A stretch of 17,769 nt of DNA from Spirogloea muscicola (taxonomy: Eukaryota > Streptophyta > Zygnematophyceae > Spirogloeales > Spirogloeaceae): contig WELB01000208.1 in assembly GCA_009602725.1 (NCBI GenBank), positions 183,449-201,217 on the forward strand, given 5' to 3'. Within the stretch, counting starts at the first letter, position 1. Each line of letters opens with the position of its first letter. Made by a program: the position numbers and the translations under genes. The notes under the pieces are model-generated. The model searched no databases. It saw only the letters and a program-made list of their open reading frames with translations, and had not been told where the DNA came from. Below, piece by piece: positions 17,545-17,769 of the stretch.

Positions 17545-17769
17545 TCTACTTGGCCAGGCTTGCACGGCGCGCTGTGTCCCGCAGGCGCGGTGAGCCGGCT
17601 GACTTCAACGCCGCTGGCTCGTGGGCTCAGGTGTATCGTATGCGCTTGTCCGTCTCCCTCCAGCGGTCCATGGCCCACGCCTTGCATCTGCGTGCTGGCC
17701 GTGCTCTCGCTGCGGCCTCCGGCTTTCGTCAGGGGGATAGTTTACCGGCAGCTAGTCTGTCGGATGTGA
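17545..17769 (+). mobile_element. LINE ORF C-terminus running off the right edge
   Basis: The plus strand encodes, in one frame, YLARLARRAVSRRRGEPADF, AAGSWAQVYRMRLSVSLQRS, MAHALHLRAGRALAAASGFR and DSLPAASLSD, aligning with the tails of the copies at 4308-4735, 5086-5380 and 5555-6578. The window ends just before the expected LLTRGY and stop. It reads through the point where two other copies need a +1 shift, so it may come from a better preserved copy. Confidence 0.75.

Overview
The window looks like nuclear DNA from a eukaryotic alga, most likely of the green lineage. Four recognisable genes are split by short GT-AG introns (one is GC-AG). An AMT2-type ammonium transporter is present, coding exons favour G/C at third positions, and the gaps hold decayed non-LTR retrotransposon pieces. 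One N (7223) points to a draft assembly. The lineage call is inference; no rRNA, tRNA, organelle or bacterial operon signal was seen.

Layout. 175-1032 (+): last three visible exons of an AMT2-like ammonium transporter, entering from the left edge. 2084-2188: an imperfect 41-bp direct repeat with hairpin potential. 3278-2849 (-): a two-exon DUF1294 membrane-protein gene whose conserved core appears only after splicing. About 3366-7159: a dense cluster of 5'-truncated and nested copies of one LINE family, in both orientations, all from the extreme 3' part of the element (end of the RT-bearing ORF, a CxCG...HxxxC zinc motif, a nuclease-like domain, a tail ending in LLTRGY and a 3'UTR hairpin). 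Two nested insertions can be resolved to base level, one with a 9-bp target-site duplication. 7160-11555 (+): a HECT E3 ubiquitin ligase of 14 recognised exons whose phases all join, including a 24-nt microexon, with a likely transmembrane segment in its first visible exon. 12533-14417 or beyond (+): a PHAX-like snRNA-export adaptor. 14418-17500: poorly resolved; several candidate exons and open frames are listed at low confidence. About 17545-17769 (+): another LINE copy running off the right edge.

The genes share no obvious pathway: ammonium uptake, a membrane protein of unknown function, ubiquitin ligation and snRNA export. The most interesting structure is the LINE cluster. It lies between two divergently transcribed genes (DUF1294 leftwards, HECT rightwards), and both lack an in-frame ATG in their first recognisable exon on the side facing the cluster. 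No RNA genes or CRISPR arrays were found. No clearly new system was found; the best leads are the nested LINE history, the shared +1 frame offset in LINE copies, the DUF1294 gene and a possible intronic polyadenylation site in PHAX.
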